Positions 33,927-43,276 of a stretch of DNA of 64,000 bases are shown here, one piece after another. Source of the DNA: Planctomycetota bacterium. Lineage in GTDB: Bacteria > Planctomycetota > UBA1135 > GCA-002686595. The first letter of the stretch is position 1; every line of letters starts with the position of its first letter. Where the stretch lies: positions 96,787 to 160,786 of the forward strand of contig JAIOPM010000049.1 of NCBI GenBank assembly GCA_021413885.1, in the 5' to 3' direction. A model generated the notes under the pieces. The model saw nothing but the letters and a program-made list of their open reading frames with translations. It was not told the origin of the DNA and did not search any database. The position numbers were made by a program, and so were the translations under genes.

Positions 33927-35621
33927 ATGACCATCCCGCTTCGCGCGATTTCGGTCGCGCTCCTCCTGCCCGTCGTGTTGACCGACACGGCACCCCAGAA
34001 TCTGCCGCAATCCTGCGCACCGCCGCTCAGTACCGCCGACGTCAGCAGCCTGATCGTCGGCGAGTTCTCCGGCGACACGCAGGTCGACGCCGTCGTGCTC
34101 GCCGACGGCAAGCCGGTCCTGCGCGACGCCGTCGAGGTCCAACAGACCTGCATCACCGCGAACGTCACGGGCGTCGACATCGCGACGCTGCACGGCGGCG
34201 GAGCGAACGGTCGCGATCGCGTGGCGCTCGTCGGGCCGAGCGGGCTCTGGTTGGTCGAGTTCCACGAGTCCACGACCCCCGGTACCTGGACCGCGACGGT
34301 CACCAACCTGCGCGACTCCACGACGAAGTGGGCGCTTGCGAGCACGGTGCGCTGCGCGGACGTCGACGGCATCAACGGACCGGACATCGTCGCCGTCACG
34401 CCCACGCGGATCTGCGTGATCACTGCGGATGGAAGCGGCGGTTGGAATGCCGACACGAACTTCACGGCGGCCGCGGGGATCACCGGGCTCGAGCTCGTCG
34501 ACTGGGACGGCTCCAGCGCGAAGGAGATCGCGATCTGCGGCAACTGGGGCGTCGCGATCTGGCGACCCACCGGAACGTTCGTCAGCAATCTCGCGTGGGG
34601 CGCGGGTAAGGTCCTGATCGAAGCGCTCGCCGAGCCGGCACCCGGTCGCGAACGTCTCGCGATGGTCGGAACGAACACGAGCACCGGCGCTCAATCGCTC
34701 GGCGTGTTGTGGTACGCCGCGCCGCCGTACGTCACGTTCGACGGACCAACGGCGCTCGGAACCGAAGGCGTCGTGCGCCTCGCGAGCGGCGATTGGAACG
34801 GCGACGGCTACGGCGATCTCTTTCTCAATCGAACGACCAGCGCGTCCGTGCGCGTGCTGTTGAACCGCGGCACCGGCACCGGCGCCGTGTTGGGCAACAG
34901 CACGTCGCTCTCGATCCCCGTCGGCAACCCCGCTCGGCCGCTCGCCGTGCAGGACGGCGGGCTCGATGTACTCGATGTCGATCACGATCTCGACGCCGAC
35001 ATCGTCTGCGCGATCCAGGGCGCGTACACCGGCGGGAATCACGCACTGTTCGACCCGCGCTTCAGCGCCGTCGACATCGGTTACAGCTCGCGGAACCCGC
35101 ACTCCGATTGGTGGCCCTGGTACGTCGGTGCTCACTCGCTGCCCGCGCCCGACTCCGCCGTGGTCTTCGACCCCGTCACCGGCGAGTTCACGATCCAATT
35201 CAAGGGCCCCAAGGAGGCCATCTCCGGCGCCTCGTTCGAGTACTTCGTGTGGCGTACGCCGAGCATCGACAGCCTGGCGAACGCGACCCCGGTCGTCGGC
35301 CCGATCACGCTCACGATCACCGCGACAAACGTGCCGATGCCGAGTTCGTTCTTCGTCGACACATCCGTCGCCAGCTTCCCCGAGCGCTACACGGTGATTG
35401 GTCGCCAGGTTCGGAGGAGTGGGAGTGGAGCGATCGAGGCGGAGTCGGCGTCACTACGGTTGACGATCTACTCGCACGCGCTCGAGGCTGCGATGGCGAC
35501 CGACCCGTATGTCGTCGTGACCAGCAAGATCATCAACACGCAGCACCCCGACGACCCGAGCATCGTCGGAGTCGGCACGCCGGTACCGCCGGTGCCGCCG
35601 GATCGCCGGCCGCCGCCGTAG
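33927..35621 (+). CDS. Exported FG-GAP/VCBS-like beta-propeller protein
   Basis: A 564-residue exported protein with a signal peptide (MTIPLRAISVALLLPVVLTDTA). Propeller-type repeats are visible, some with calcium loops: GEFSGDTQVDAVV, DVDGINGPDIVAV, GDWNGDGYGDLFL and DVDHDLDADIVCA. The last 170 residues look like a different beta-sandwich and end in a proline-rich tail (PVPPVPPDRRPPP), unlike the Cys-Pro tails of the propellers at 1.9 and 5.7 kb. The ATG at 33927 is chosen where the signal peptide begins, with GAGG upstream. It converges on the CHAT gene with only six bases between the stop codons. Function unknown. Confidence 0.75.
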   Translation: MTIPLRAISVALLLPVVLTDTAPQNLPQSCAPPLSTADVSSLIVGEFSGDTQVDAVVLADGKPVLRDAVEVQQTCITANVTGVDIATLHGGGANGRDRVALVGPSGLWLVEFHESTTPGTWTATVTNLRDSTTKWALASTVRCADVDGINGPDIVAVTPTRICVITADGSGGWNADTNFTAAAGITGLELVDWDGSSAKEIAICGNWGVAIWRPTGTFVSNLAWGAGKVLIEALAEPAPGRERLAMVGTNTSTGAQSLGVLWYAAPPYVTFDGPTALGTEGVVRLASGDWNGDGYGDLFLNRTTSASVRVLLNRGTGTGAVLGNSTSLSIPVGNPARPLAVQDGGLDVLDVDHDLDADIVCAIQGAYTGGNHALFDPRFSAVDIGYSSRNPHSDWWPWYVGAHSLPAPDSAVVFDPVTGEFTIQFKGPKEAISGASFEYFVWRTPSIDSLANATPVVGPITLTITATNVPMPSSFFVDTSVASFPERYTVIGRQVRRSGSGAIEAESASLRLTIYSHALEAAMATDPYVVVTSKIINTQHPDDPSIVGVGTPVPPVPPDRRPPP

Positions 35622-35627
35622 CGAGTC

Positions 35628-38069
35628 TCAGGCTCGCCTGCGCATCCAAACGCCGGCGAGCACGACGACGACCGTCAATCCGACGGCGAGTGCCGCGAAC
35701 CAACGCGTGTGCTCGCCGTCGGTCTCTTTCGCGACGATTCGCGTGAACGGCGACGCGCCGCCGAGGCCGACGATGCGCACGAGCAGCGGTTGCGCGAGAG
35801 CCGCGAATTGCGGATCGCCAAGCAGTTCTTCCCTCGCGATCCGCAGCGCCTCGGCGGGGCTCGCGCCGGACCAGAGCTCGGCGTGAAAACGCTTCGAGAG
35901 CCGGCGCGCGACTTCCAGGTCGATGTCGTAGGAGCTTGCGAGCACGACGCGCGAACCGGCGCCCAGGAACGCGCCGACGAGATCGGTCGCTGCCGCGTCG
36001 CCTCGGCGTTGCGCGCCGCTGCCCGCGCGACATGCGGTCGCGACGACCACCGCGGGCGCCGCGCGGTTCGCGTACGTTCGCTCGACGTCGCGCGCGTCGA
36101 ACAGGCCGTCGTCTTGCGCGTCCTCGGGCGTCAACGCGAAGGAAGCTCCGTGCGGGTTGGTCTCGTTGCGCACGCCGTGGGCCAGGATCTGAAGCACTTG
36201 CACGCCGTCGGAACCTGAACCGAGCATTGCGCCGGGCCGTGCGTCACCGCGGCGGACGATCGCGCGCAGTTCCTCGGGATAGGCCGCGAGCACGTCGTCG
36301 ATCGCGCGGTCGGAGAGTTCGAGCGGAGCGAGTTCGTACTCCGTTGCGATCCTCGGCGCGACGACCGGCATCGCGAGCAGCCGCACCGCGGTCAACGGTC
36401 CGAGCGCGCGAGTCGACTCGCGCGCGAGCGCCGCGCCGACCGCGAGCGATGGAAGCACGTACGTCGCGCGGTCGACGCCGAGCATCCGACCGTCGCCGAG
36501 GTCGAGTGCCTCGAACGGAACGTCGCCGAGGAACAGGTCGAGGCCGCACGCGCCGACGGTGCGCCACGTCGCGATGCGCGCGCGCACGTCGGGCGGGAGG
36601 AGTTCTGCGGCCAGCGTGCGCGAGGCGGAACACGCTTCCGAACCGAGCACGCCGCCGCCGGTCGCGAGCAGCTCGCCGACGAGAACGCGTCGAGCACGTT
36701 CGATCGCAAACTCGTCGGCGATCTCGTGCACCGTGAGGCGCTCGCGATCGAGCGCGAAGACGTACGAACGCGCCGGTCCGGCGAGGTAGACGAGCGCGCC
36801 GTGGCCCGCGTCGCTCACCAACACGTCGCGCAGCTCCTCGAGCGTCGGCGCGGGAGCGCTCAGCCGCCGCGCGAGCGAACTCGCGGCGTGGGCTTCCATC
36901 AACTTCGCGAACGCATGGCGCGCACCCACCTCGTCGCCCTCGGTCGCGAGTGCGAGACGTGTGAACTCGTTGAACAGCGAGAGCGTCAGGTCGTGGTGCA
37001 TCAACCCGTAGCCGCCTTCGCGCGCGCCGATCGCTCGCCACTCGTCGAGGAAGGCGTCGAGTTCGTCGGAGAGTTCGTCGCGCAGGCGCACGAGCTCCAC
37101 GGAATCGCGCTCCGACTCGAGCGCGAGGCGCGCCGCCAGCACGCGCGAACGACGCATCTCGCGCGACTTCGACGCGCCTTGGGCCGCGAGCGCGGCGTCT
37201 GCGCTTCGCCAAAGTTCGCGTGCGCGCTCGAGATGATGCTGTTCGAGTTCCAACTCGGCGAGGCGCAGCGTGCCGCTCGTACGCTCGCGCTCCGAAAGTT
37301 CCGTGTCGGCGAGCGCCGCTTCCAAGGATTCACGCGCGCGTTGCGCGTCCTCCGGGCGAGCTTCGCGTCGCGCGACCTCGAGCCACGCGAAACCGAGTTG
37401 CAGCTTCAGGACCGCGCGCGCCGCGAGATGTTCGGCGTACAGCGGCGCTTCCTCTTCGAGCACGCGTTCGACCCGCGCCGGCTCGCCGAGCATCATCGCG
37501 ATGCCCGCCTGGTGTAGGTGTGAGAAGTAGAGGAGGCCGAAAGCGCTCGGATCGTCCCGGAAGACCTGCTTCGCGAGCGCTGACTCTTCGGTGAACGTGC
37601 GCACGGCCGTTTCGATCGCGCCCCAGTCCTGTTGAACCGAACCGCGCTGGCCAAGCAGGGAACAACGCAGGTTCGCTGCCCACGCGGAAGTGTCCGTGGC
37701 GATCGACGCCTCCGCCGCCACGAGATCGGCGAGCGCCGCCTCGAACTCGCGCAGCGCGCGCCGCTTGTCCGCGGCTTGGAGATGCAGATAGGCGAGATAC
37801 TGGTCGGGGCCGTGCTCGTCCGCGAGCCTGCGGAGCGCGCGATCGATCAGCGCGAGCGACTCACCGAGTCTCCCTTGGTCGTCGAGCTTCTGTCTTTCCT
37901 TGTCGACCGTCGCGAGATCGAACGGCTTCGGTTCCTCCGCGGACTGTCGACCGAACGCTCCGGCCGCGAGAACGAAGAGCGTGACTAGCGCCGCGCCGAA
38001 GCGTGTGCGGCGTCGCGAAGCGCTCCGTCGCCGCCGCGTTCCTCCACCGTGATCTGGATGTCGTACCAC
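35628..38069 (-). CDS. Membrane-anchored TPR-CHAT (caspase-like) protease
   Basis: A protein of about 813 residues. It has an N-terminal basic stretch and hydrophobic segment (FGAALVTLFVLAAGAFG), a long helical region with TPR-like repeats, and a C-terminal CHAT domain with the catalytic pair His631 in LQILAHGVRN and Cys680 in VVVATACRAGSG. A second hydrophobic helix ends the protein (WFAALAVGLTVVVVLAG), so it is probably held at the membrane from both ends. CHAT proteases cleave target proteins in signalling or defence, as in the Craspase system. I chose GTG at 38069, which overlaps the anti-sigma gene by 85 bases; no nearer start is visible. The order sigma, anti-sigma, CHAT suggests this protease acts on the anti-sigma protein. 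Confidence 0.82.
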   Translation of the reverse strand: MVRHPDHGGGTRRRRSASRRRTRFGAALVTLFVLAAGAFGRQSAEEPKPFDLATVDKERQKLDDQGRLGESLALIDRALRRLADEHGPDQYLAYLHLQAADKRRALREFEAALADLVAAEASIATDTSAWAANLRCSLLGQRGSVQQDWGAIETAVRTFTEESALAKQVFRDDPSAFGLLYFSHLHQAGIAMMLGEPARVERVLEEEAPLYAEHLAARAVLKLQLGFAWLEVARREARPEDAQRARESLEAALADTELSERERTSGTLRLAELELEQHHLERARELWRSADAALAAQGASKSREMRRSRVLAARLALESERDSVELVRLRDELSDELDAFLDEWRAIGAREGGYGLMHHDLTLSLFNEFTRLALATEGDEVGARHAFAKLMEAHAASSLARRLSAPAPTLEELRDVLVSDAGHGALVYLAGPARSYVFALDRERLTVHEIADEFAIERARRVLVGELLATGGGVLGSEACSASRTLAAELLPPDVRARIATWRTVGACGLDLFLGDVPFEALDLGDGRMLGVDRATYVLPSLAVGAALARESTRALGPLTAVRLLAMPVVAPRIATEYELAPLELSDRAIDDVLAAYPEELRAIVRRGDARPGAMLGSGSDGVQVLQILAHGVRNETNPHGASFALTPEDAQDDGLFDARDVERTYANRAAPAVVVATACRAGSGAQRRGDAAATDLVGAFLGAGSRVVLASSYDIDLEVARRLSKRFHAELWSGASPAEALRIAREELLGDPQFAALAQPLLVRIVGLGGASPFTRIVAKETDGEHTRWFAALAVGLTVVVVLAGVWMRRRA

Positions 38070-38554
38070 GCGTCGGTCGCCACATCTTGCAACGAGAGTT
38101 CGGTCCCCGCCACGTCGTTGCGCACGAGAAGCTCGCCCTTGGTGCGGGCATCGACCACGTGCACGCGGTAGCGCACGTCGGGGTCGCGCGTCTTGCTCCG
38201 CCAGCGAATCACGTCGAAGCGGGTGACGCCGTCTTTCGGCGCGAGGATCTCGAGATGGCTCTGTCCGACGCTCACGCCGGCCGGGCCGTCGTCGCGCGCG
38301 AATGCCCACCATGCGCCGAGCGCGAGCACGAGAACCGCCGCCGCGGCGAGTCCGTAACGGAGGCGCGACGCGCGGCGTTCGGAGGACCATTCGCGGTCGA
38401 GCGTCGCTCGAACTCGAGCAGCGCCCGGCGCATCGTCGATGCGCCGCGACTCGGCGATCGTCGCGCGCTCGAACGCACCGATGTCGACGAGCAGTCGCTC
38501 GACCTCGTCGTCGCCGGCGGGCGTGCGCTCTCGATTCGTGTCGTCCGGCTTCAT
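37985..38554 (-). CDS. Membrane protein, probable anti-sigma factor
   Basis: A 189-residue protein with one transmembrane helix at about residues 69-86 (YGLAAAAVLVLALGAWWAF). The N-terminal part is acidic and helical, without a zinc-finger motif, and the outer part (RFDVIRWRSKTRDPDVRYRV and later) looks like a fibronectin-like beta-sandwich. Its ATG at 38554 overlaps the sigma factor stop as ATGA, which is the standard layout for an anti-sigma. The CHAT protease gene starts inside its 3' end, so the three genes form one unit. It lacks the usual ZAS motif, so its hold on the sigma factor is inferred only from position. Confidence 0.7.
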   Translation of the reverse strand: MKPDDTNRERTPAGDDEVERLLVDIGAFERATIAESRRIDDAPGAARVRATLDREWSSERRASRLRYGLAAAAVLVLALGAWWAFARDDGPAGVSVGQSHLEILAPKDGVTRFDVIRWRSKTRDPDVRYRVHVVDARTKGELLVRNDVAGTELSLQDVATDAWYDIQITVEERGGDGALRDAAHASARR

Positions 38555-39285
38555 CGTGCGACGTCCCTGCGTGCAGGCGAGAGGAGTCGTTTCAACTCGG
38601 CGATCGCTTGGTAGTACCACGTCTTGACCGTGTTCGGCGAGGTCTCGATTCGCGCACCGATCTGCTCGAACGTGAGGTCCTCGAAGTGTTTGAGCTCGAC
38701 GACGCGCCGTTCGCGCGGATCGAGACGTTCGAGCGCGCGGTACACGTCGTCGTACGCGTTGGAACCGGGCTTCGCGGCGAGGTCGACGAGCTCGCCCTGG
38801 AGCGGCATCCGACCACGCTTGCGCAGCCGCGAGAGGAGCTCGTGGTGACAACAGCGGAACGTCCACGCCTCGAGCGACGAGTGCCCGCCGTACGTTGCGA
38901 GCCCCTTCCAGATCACCACCATGGAGTCCTGCACGAGGTCCTCGAGATCGTGCGCGGAGAGCGGACGTCCCATCCGCGCGTTGAGCACCGACAACATCCG
39001 CGGCACGCAGGCCATCCGCTGCGCGAACTCGCGGCGGGCGTCGCTCGCGCCGGCGCGGGCTGCGCGCGCGAGCTCGAGGTCCGTGGTGTGGAGCTCGGTC
39101 GGGAACGAGCGCTGCTTCTCGGACTCTTGCGGTTCGTGGAACACGACGACGGCGCGCGTCCACAGAGCGGACTGAGCGAAGCCGCGTCCAAGTGTGCCGA
39201 AGATCCCGCGACGCGCCAACGTCGTCCTTGGCGCGGACGAACTCGAGCGCGTTCGGAAGATCGACTCGGGGTCTCGTCGTTGCAT
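38551..39285 (-). CDS. ECF RNA polymerase sigma factor of the CHAT operon
   Basis: A protein of up to 244 residues with sigma-70 regions 2 and 4: LEDLVQDSMVVIWKGL and WTFRCCHHELLSRLRKR in region 2, LDPRERRVVELKHFEDLTFEQIGARIETSPNTVKTWYYQAI in region 4, given as two separate blocks. The start is uncertain: ATG at 39285 is the longest, but a GTG at 39144 would give about 197 residues and drop an unconserved head. It overlaps the anti-sigma gene by four bases. It probably controls its own operon and perhaps surface-stress genes. Confidence 0.88.
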   Translation of the reverse strand: MQRRDPESIFRTRSSSSAPRTTLARRGIFGTLGRGFAQSALWTRAVVVFHEPQESEKQRSFPTELHTTDLELARAARAGASDARREFAQRMACVPRMLSVLNARMGRPLSAHDLEDLVQDSMVVIWKGLATYGGHSSLEAWTFRCCHHELLSRLRKRGRMPLQGELVDLAAKPGSNAYDDVYRALERLDPRERRVVELKHFEDLTFEQIGARIETSPNTVKTWYYQAIAELKRLLSPARRDVAR

Positions 39286-39484
39286 GGGGCCGCAGGCGGC
39301 GGGTGAGTTCCGCGATCGGTCAGGGAGAGATCACCGCGCGGTTCGCGGTTGTCGAATCCCGTCGAGAATCGTCGCCGGCAACATGGAGCGAGAACGATGC
39401 ACGTCCTCGACGCCGTCCGACAGAGTCCTGTCGGTCGCCCGACGAGAGCGCAGGTCCGCGTAGCCGCCCGAGCGCGGCGCACGT

Positions 39485-40741
39485 TCAACGCGCCTGTCGC
39501 CAACCGGGAAAGAGGTCGTTCAGGTCGAGTTGCGCCGAATCGTCGTCGCCGTTGGGTGACGTCGCGCGGCACGCGACAAGCACGAGCCCACGGGGCGGCG
39601 ACACGAACGTCTCGCTCGGTTCGGTCGTCTCGAGAAAGGCGCAATGGTCGAACACGACGGTCGAGCGCTCGCGCAACAGCCTCGCCTCGATGGCGACACG
39701 CGACAACACGCAGTTCTCGAACCTGGCGAGCAGAGCCGGCGTCCGGACGTCGAAGAGCCTGCCGTCGCCGGGCCCACGACCGTAGCCGCCCTCGATGCGA
39801 CAGTCCCTGGCCAGGAGCGCGTTGCCGTGGGTGTCGAACGCCGCGGAGCTGCCGGCACCGCAGTCGAAGCCGACGACACGCACGCGCTCGAGGACGATCG
39901 TCGCGAAATCGTGGCGCAGATCGAAGACGTTGGTGGCGAACAGAGTGAGATCGCTGAGCTCGATCCGTTCGACGCGATCGCGTGTACGCAGCGTCTCCCA
40001 CACGAGGAGCGTTCGATCGATGCCGGCGCCACGCACGACAAGGCAACGTGGGAACTTCGTCCCGCGGTTCAGCTTGTTCAGATCGACGCGCTGAACTCCG
40101 GCCGGATGACGCAACTCCGTTCCGTCGACGACGTCGGGGCGTTGCTCGCGCGCCAGTGCGGCACCGTCGACCACGCCGCCTCCTCCGCTCTTGCACTCGA
40201 AGAGTTTCGCGAACGCGCTCGCGTCGCCGACCAAGTTCTCGAACGGACCGGCCTCGGTTTCGTCCAGCAGCTTCAGCAACTCGAACGCGTCGCTCGCGGC
40301 CAACGCCGCGGCGAGCGCATCCGCTGCATTCGCTTCCGTCGCGAGCCGCGTCCCGATCCGATCCGGAAGAGCCAAGACCTCGCTGCGGAATTCGTTCCAG
40401 CCGGCGGTCATCGTCTCTTGCGGCATGGGACGTGAACGAAGGCGGTCCCAGGCCCGGTTGATTCCTTCGCGTGCGTAGGCTTCGAGTTCCGGCGAAAAGC
40501 GTCCGTCCCGGGAGTCGGCGTGTGCGTCGGACGAACGGGACACGCTCGTGCGCGCGGCGCCGTCCGCGGCTGCACTCTGCGCGACGACGGGCATTGCGTT
40601 CGCGTGGGGCGACGAGGAAGGAGCGTCCGCAGCGCTTTCGCTCCGAGACTTGGGCGCCGTCGTCGAGCCGAGTGCGAAGATCCCGGCGGCAGCGCCGAAT
40701 CCGGCCACGATTCCGATCACGATTGCGAGCGTGGTCTTCAT
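39485..40741 (-). CDS. Membrane-anchored protein with beta-helix-like C-terminus
   Basis: A 418-residue protein with one N-terminal membrane segment (MKTTLAIVIGIVAGFGAAAGIFALG), so it is probably exported with an anchor. After a Ser/Ala-rich linker comes a helical stretch (about 85-170), and the rest is a run of short beta strands with a repeating IELSDLTLF, VLERVRVVGF, LLARDCRIEGG, LLARFENCVLSRV and VVFDHCAFLE pattern, which looks like a right-handed beta-helix. No catalytic residues are clear. I picked ATG at 40741 rather than 40762 because it starts the membrane segment directly. It lies 54 bases after the ABC transporter gene. Function unknown. Confidence 0.65.
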   Translation of the reverse strand: MKTTLAIVIGIVAGFGAAAGIFALGSTTAPKSRSESAADAPSSSPHANAMPVVAQSAAADGAARTSVSRSSDAHADSRDGRFSPELEAYAREGINRAWDRLRSRPMPQETMTAGWNEFRSEVLALPDRIGTRLATEANAADALAAALAASDAFELLKLLDETEAGPFENLVGDASAFAKLFECKSGGGGVVDGAALAREQRPDVVDGTELRHPAGVQRVDLNKLNRGTKFPRCLVVRGAGIDRTLLVWETLRTRDRVERIELSDLTLFATNVFDLRHDFATIVLERVRVVGFDCGAGSSAAFDTHGNALLARDCRIEGGYGRGPGDGRLFDVRTPALLARFENCVLSRVAIEARLLRERSTVVFDHCAFLETTEPSETFVSPPRGLVLVACRATSPNGDDDSAQLDLNDLFPGWRQAR

Positions 40742-40795
40742 CGCCCCAGGCTGACGCCGCATTCGCCGCCTGTCGAGCGCCGCGGCTCTCGCGCT

Positions 40796-42619
40796 TCAGG
40801 GCCGCGACGACTTGACCGGCGCGACGAGTTCCTCGCCCGGGTTGACGAAGCGTTCGTGTTCGAACGCGTATTGGCGGTCGTGCAGTTCCTTGTAGCGGCC
40901 GCCCAGAGCGAGCAGCTCGTGGTGCGTGCCGCGTTCGACGATCTCGCCGCGTTCGAGAACGAGGATCTGATCGGCGGAACGAATGGTCGAGAGCCGGTGC
41001 GCGATCACGAACGTCGTGCGGCTCTTGCGCAACAATGCCAAGGCGTCCTGGATCTGCGCTTCGCTCTCGCTGTCGAGGCTCGACGTCGCTTCGTCGAGGA
41101 TCAGGATCCGCGGACGCGCGAGCAACGCGCGAGCGATCGCGACGCGTTGGCGTTGGCCGCCGGAGAGTTTGACGCCGCGCTCGCCGACGATCGTGTCGTA
41201 GCCCTTCTCGAACTTCGACACGAAGTCGTCGCAGTGCGCTTGGCGACACGCTTCCTCGATCTCGGCGCGCGTCGCGTCGGGGCGCGAGAACGCGACGTTC
41301 TCCGCGATCGTGCCGTCGAAGAGGAAGTTGTCCTGGAGGACGACGCCGAGGTGCGAACGGTAGTCGGCGAGCTTGAGGCTCGCGAGCTCGCGCCCGTCGA
41401 CCGTGATGCGGCCGGCGAGCGGACGATTGAACGCCATCACGAGGCTGACCAACGTGCTCTTGCCCGAACCGCTCGAGCCGACGAGAGCCGTCGTCGAACC
41501 GGCCGGCGCGCGGAACGTGATGTCCTTGAGCACCGGTTTCCCCGCGTCGTACTCGAACCCGACCTTGTCGAAAGCGAAGTCGCCCTTCAAGTCCGGACAC
41601 GTCGCGCGTTCGAAGTCCTGCGCGTCCTCGCGCACAACACGACGGATCTCGCGCAAGCGATCGAGGCCCGCGAACGCTTCGCTGATCTGCGTACCGATCG
41701 ACGCGATCTGCACGACCGGTCCGACGACGAGACCGATGAAGACGAGGTACATCACGAATTCGCCGAGCGTCATCTCGCCTGCGAGGATCGCTCTGCCGCC
41801 GACCAACGTCAGCACGACGCCGATCACACCGACGATCGCGGTCGACACCGCGGTCGTCATCGACACGCCGGTCATCGACTTGCGGATGTTCTCGAAGAGC
41901 CGATCGACGTTGGAGACGAAGACGCCTTCTTCGTGCTCCTCCGCGACGTACGCCTTGACGACGCGCACGCCGGCGAGCGTCTGGTTCAAACGTCCGGTGA
42001 TGTTCGCTTGGATCTTGCCGCGCTCGCGGAACAGAGGACGCAGCGTCTTGAACGCCCACGCCATCGAGACGCCGAAGAGGAGGAGCACGACCAGGATCAT
42101 CAACGTGAGCTGCCAGTTGAGATAGAAGAGCACGCCGATCCCGATCGCCGCCGACAACAGACCGCCGACGAGTTGCACGACGCCGGTCCCGACGAGATTC
42201 CGAATGCCCTCGGCGTCGTTCATGATCCGCGAGATCAGGACGCCGGTCTGGGTCGAGTCGAAGTAGCGCACCGGCAGGTGGCCGACGTGACGCTGCACGT
42301 CCTTGCGCATGTCGTTGATCGCGCGCTGCGCCGCGACGCCGAGCACCTGGCTCAAGCCGTAGCCCGTCACCGCCTGCACCAACGTCGCGATCCCGCCGGC
42401 GATCGCGATCGGCCAGAGGAGATCGACGCGTTGCTTGCCGATCACGTCGTCGATCAGGAGCTTCGACGTCGCCGGCAACACGAGTCCCGCGAGACGACTC
42501 GCGAGCATCAGCCAGAAGCCGATGAAGAGCCGTTGCTTGTGGACGACCAGCAGCTCGCGCGTCTCGCGCCACGCCTCCGAGACCGTCGGACGCTTCTTCT
42601 TCGGCTTCTCTTCGCTCAT
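40796..42619 (-). CDS. ABC exporter, fused permease and ATPase (MsbA-like)
   Basis: A 607-residue half-transporter with six transmembrane helices in the first 320 residues and a nucleotide-binding domain after. The ATPase has Walker A GSSGSGKST, the signature LSGGQRQRVAIARALL, Walker B ILILDEATSS and the switch histidine in VIAHRLST. It would work as a dimer exporting a lipid, peptide or drug across the inner membrane; substrate cannot be judged. It begins 10 bases after the DUF6526 gene, so they probably form one operon. Confidence 0.92.
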   Translation of the reverse strand: MSEEKPKKKRPTVSEAWRETRELLVVHKQRLFIGFWLMLASRLAGLVLPATSKLLIDDVIGKQRVDLLWPIAIAGGIATLVQAVTGYGLSQVLGVAAQRAINDMRKDVQRHVGHLPVRYFDSTQTGVLISRIMNDAEGIRNLVGTGVVQLVGGLLSAAIGIGVLFYLNWQLTLMILVVLLLFGVSMAWAFKTLRPLFRERGKIQANITGRLNQTLAGVRVVKAYVAEEHEEGVFVSNVDRLFENIRKSMTGVSMTTAVSTAIVGVIGVVLTLVGGRAILAGEMTLGEFVMYLVFIGLVVGPVVQIASIGTQISEAFAGLDRLREIRRVVREDAQDFERATCPDLKGDFAFDKVGFEYDAGKPVLKDITFRAPAGSTTALVGSSGSGKSTLVSLVMAFNRPLAGRITVDGRELASLKLADYRSHLGVVLQDNFLFDGTIAENVAFSRPDATRAEIEEACRQAHCDDFVSKFEKGYDTIVGERGVKLSGGQRQRVAIARALLARPRILILDEATSSLDSESEAQIQDALALLRKSRTTFVIAHRLSTIRSADQILVLERGEIVERGTHHELLALGGRYKELHDRQYAFEHERFVNPGEELVAPVKSSRP

Positions 42620-42629
42620 CGTCCGACGC

Positions 42630-43076
42630 TCAAACGCGCAACCAGTCGGCTTGCCAATCGCGCACGCGCTGCTTGATCGCCTTCGGCGCGAACGTGTCGT
42701 GCTTCAGCACTTCGTCGACCAGCGCGGGCAGTTCCGCGTCGCTCGCGAAGCGTAGCGCCACCAACTGAGCGAGCTGGATCCGGGCGATGTCCGCGCGCCG
42801 CGTCGGGCCGAGCACGCGCTCGAGCCGCGTCCGCATCTCGTGGCGGATCAAGCGATCCTGCACGACTTGCGCGCGCCGACGAGCGGTCCACCACACGACG
42901 AGGAACGCGAGCGCGACGAGTACCGCCCACACGCTCCAGAAAGTCCGCTCGTGCGCCGCGGTCCACGCGCGATGTCCGGCCTCGACCGTCAACACCAACC
43001 CCGCGAGGATGTAGCCGATCGGAGGGATGACTCGGTGGTTCTCGTAGGACTGTGGTCTCGATTGCGTGGCGGCCAT
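42630..43076 (-). CDS. DUF6526 family membrane protein
   Basis: A 148-residue protein matching the DUF6526 layout: a short N-terminus (SYENHRVIPPIGY), two transmembrane helices (ILAGLVLTVEAGH and FWSVWAVLVALAFLVVWW), a basic loop RRRAQVVQDRLIRHEMR, then LVALRFASDAELPALVDEVL and a Trp-containing end AIKQRVRDWQADWLRV. The ATG at 43076 has GAGGAG at the correct distance, which decides the start. It heads the unit with the ABC exporter. Its role is unknown. Confidence 0.85.
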   Translation of the reverse strand: MAATQSRPQSYENHRVIPPIGYILAGLVLTVEAGHRAWTAAHERTFWSVWAVLVALAFLVVWWTARRRAQVVQDRLIRHEMRTRLERVLGPTRRADIARIQLAQLVALRFASDAELPALVDEVLKHDTFAPKAIKQRVRDWQADWLRV

Positions 43077-43276
43077 TCTTGCTCCTCTGCGATGCGCAGC
43101 GTCGAGCGTGGACCCGACGGACGCGCGCTTCAAGGCCTGCGCTTCGGCGCCGCGGCTCCCGGCGCTTCACGTCGTCGGCTTCGGCCCTCGTTCGATCGCG
43201 CGCTCGACGCTACCATCTCCGGGCTCTCGACCCCCACGGCGATGCCGTTCCAGCCCGTCGGCGGCGAGCTCCCACC

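Noticed and set aside
35621..35640. GCGAG/CTCGC stem between the convergent FG-GAP and CHAT genes as a bidirectional terminator
   Set aside because: Only five base pairs, overlapping both stop codons, with no T tract on either strand.
38913..42572. A 1219-codon open frame on the minus strand across the ABC exporter and sigma genes
   Set aside because: It is arginine-rich and low in hydrophobic blocks, and it overlaps genes with clear family motifs in another frame. Long shadow frames are expected at this GC level.
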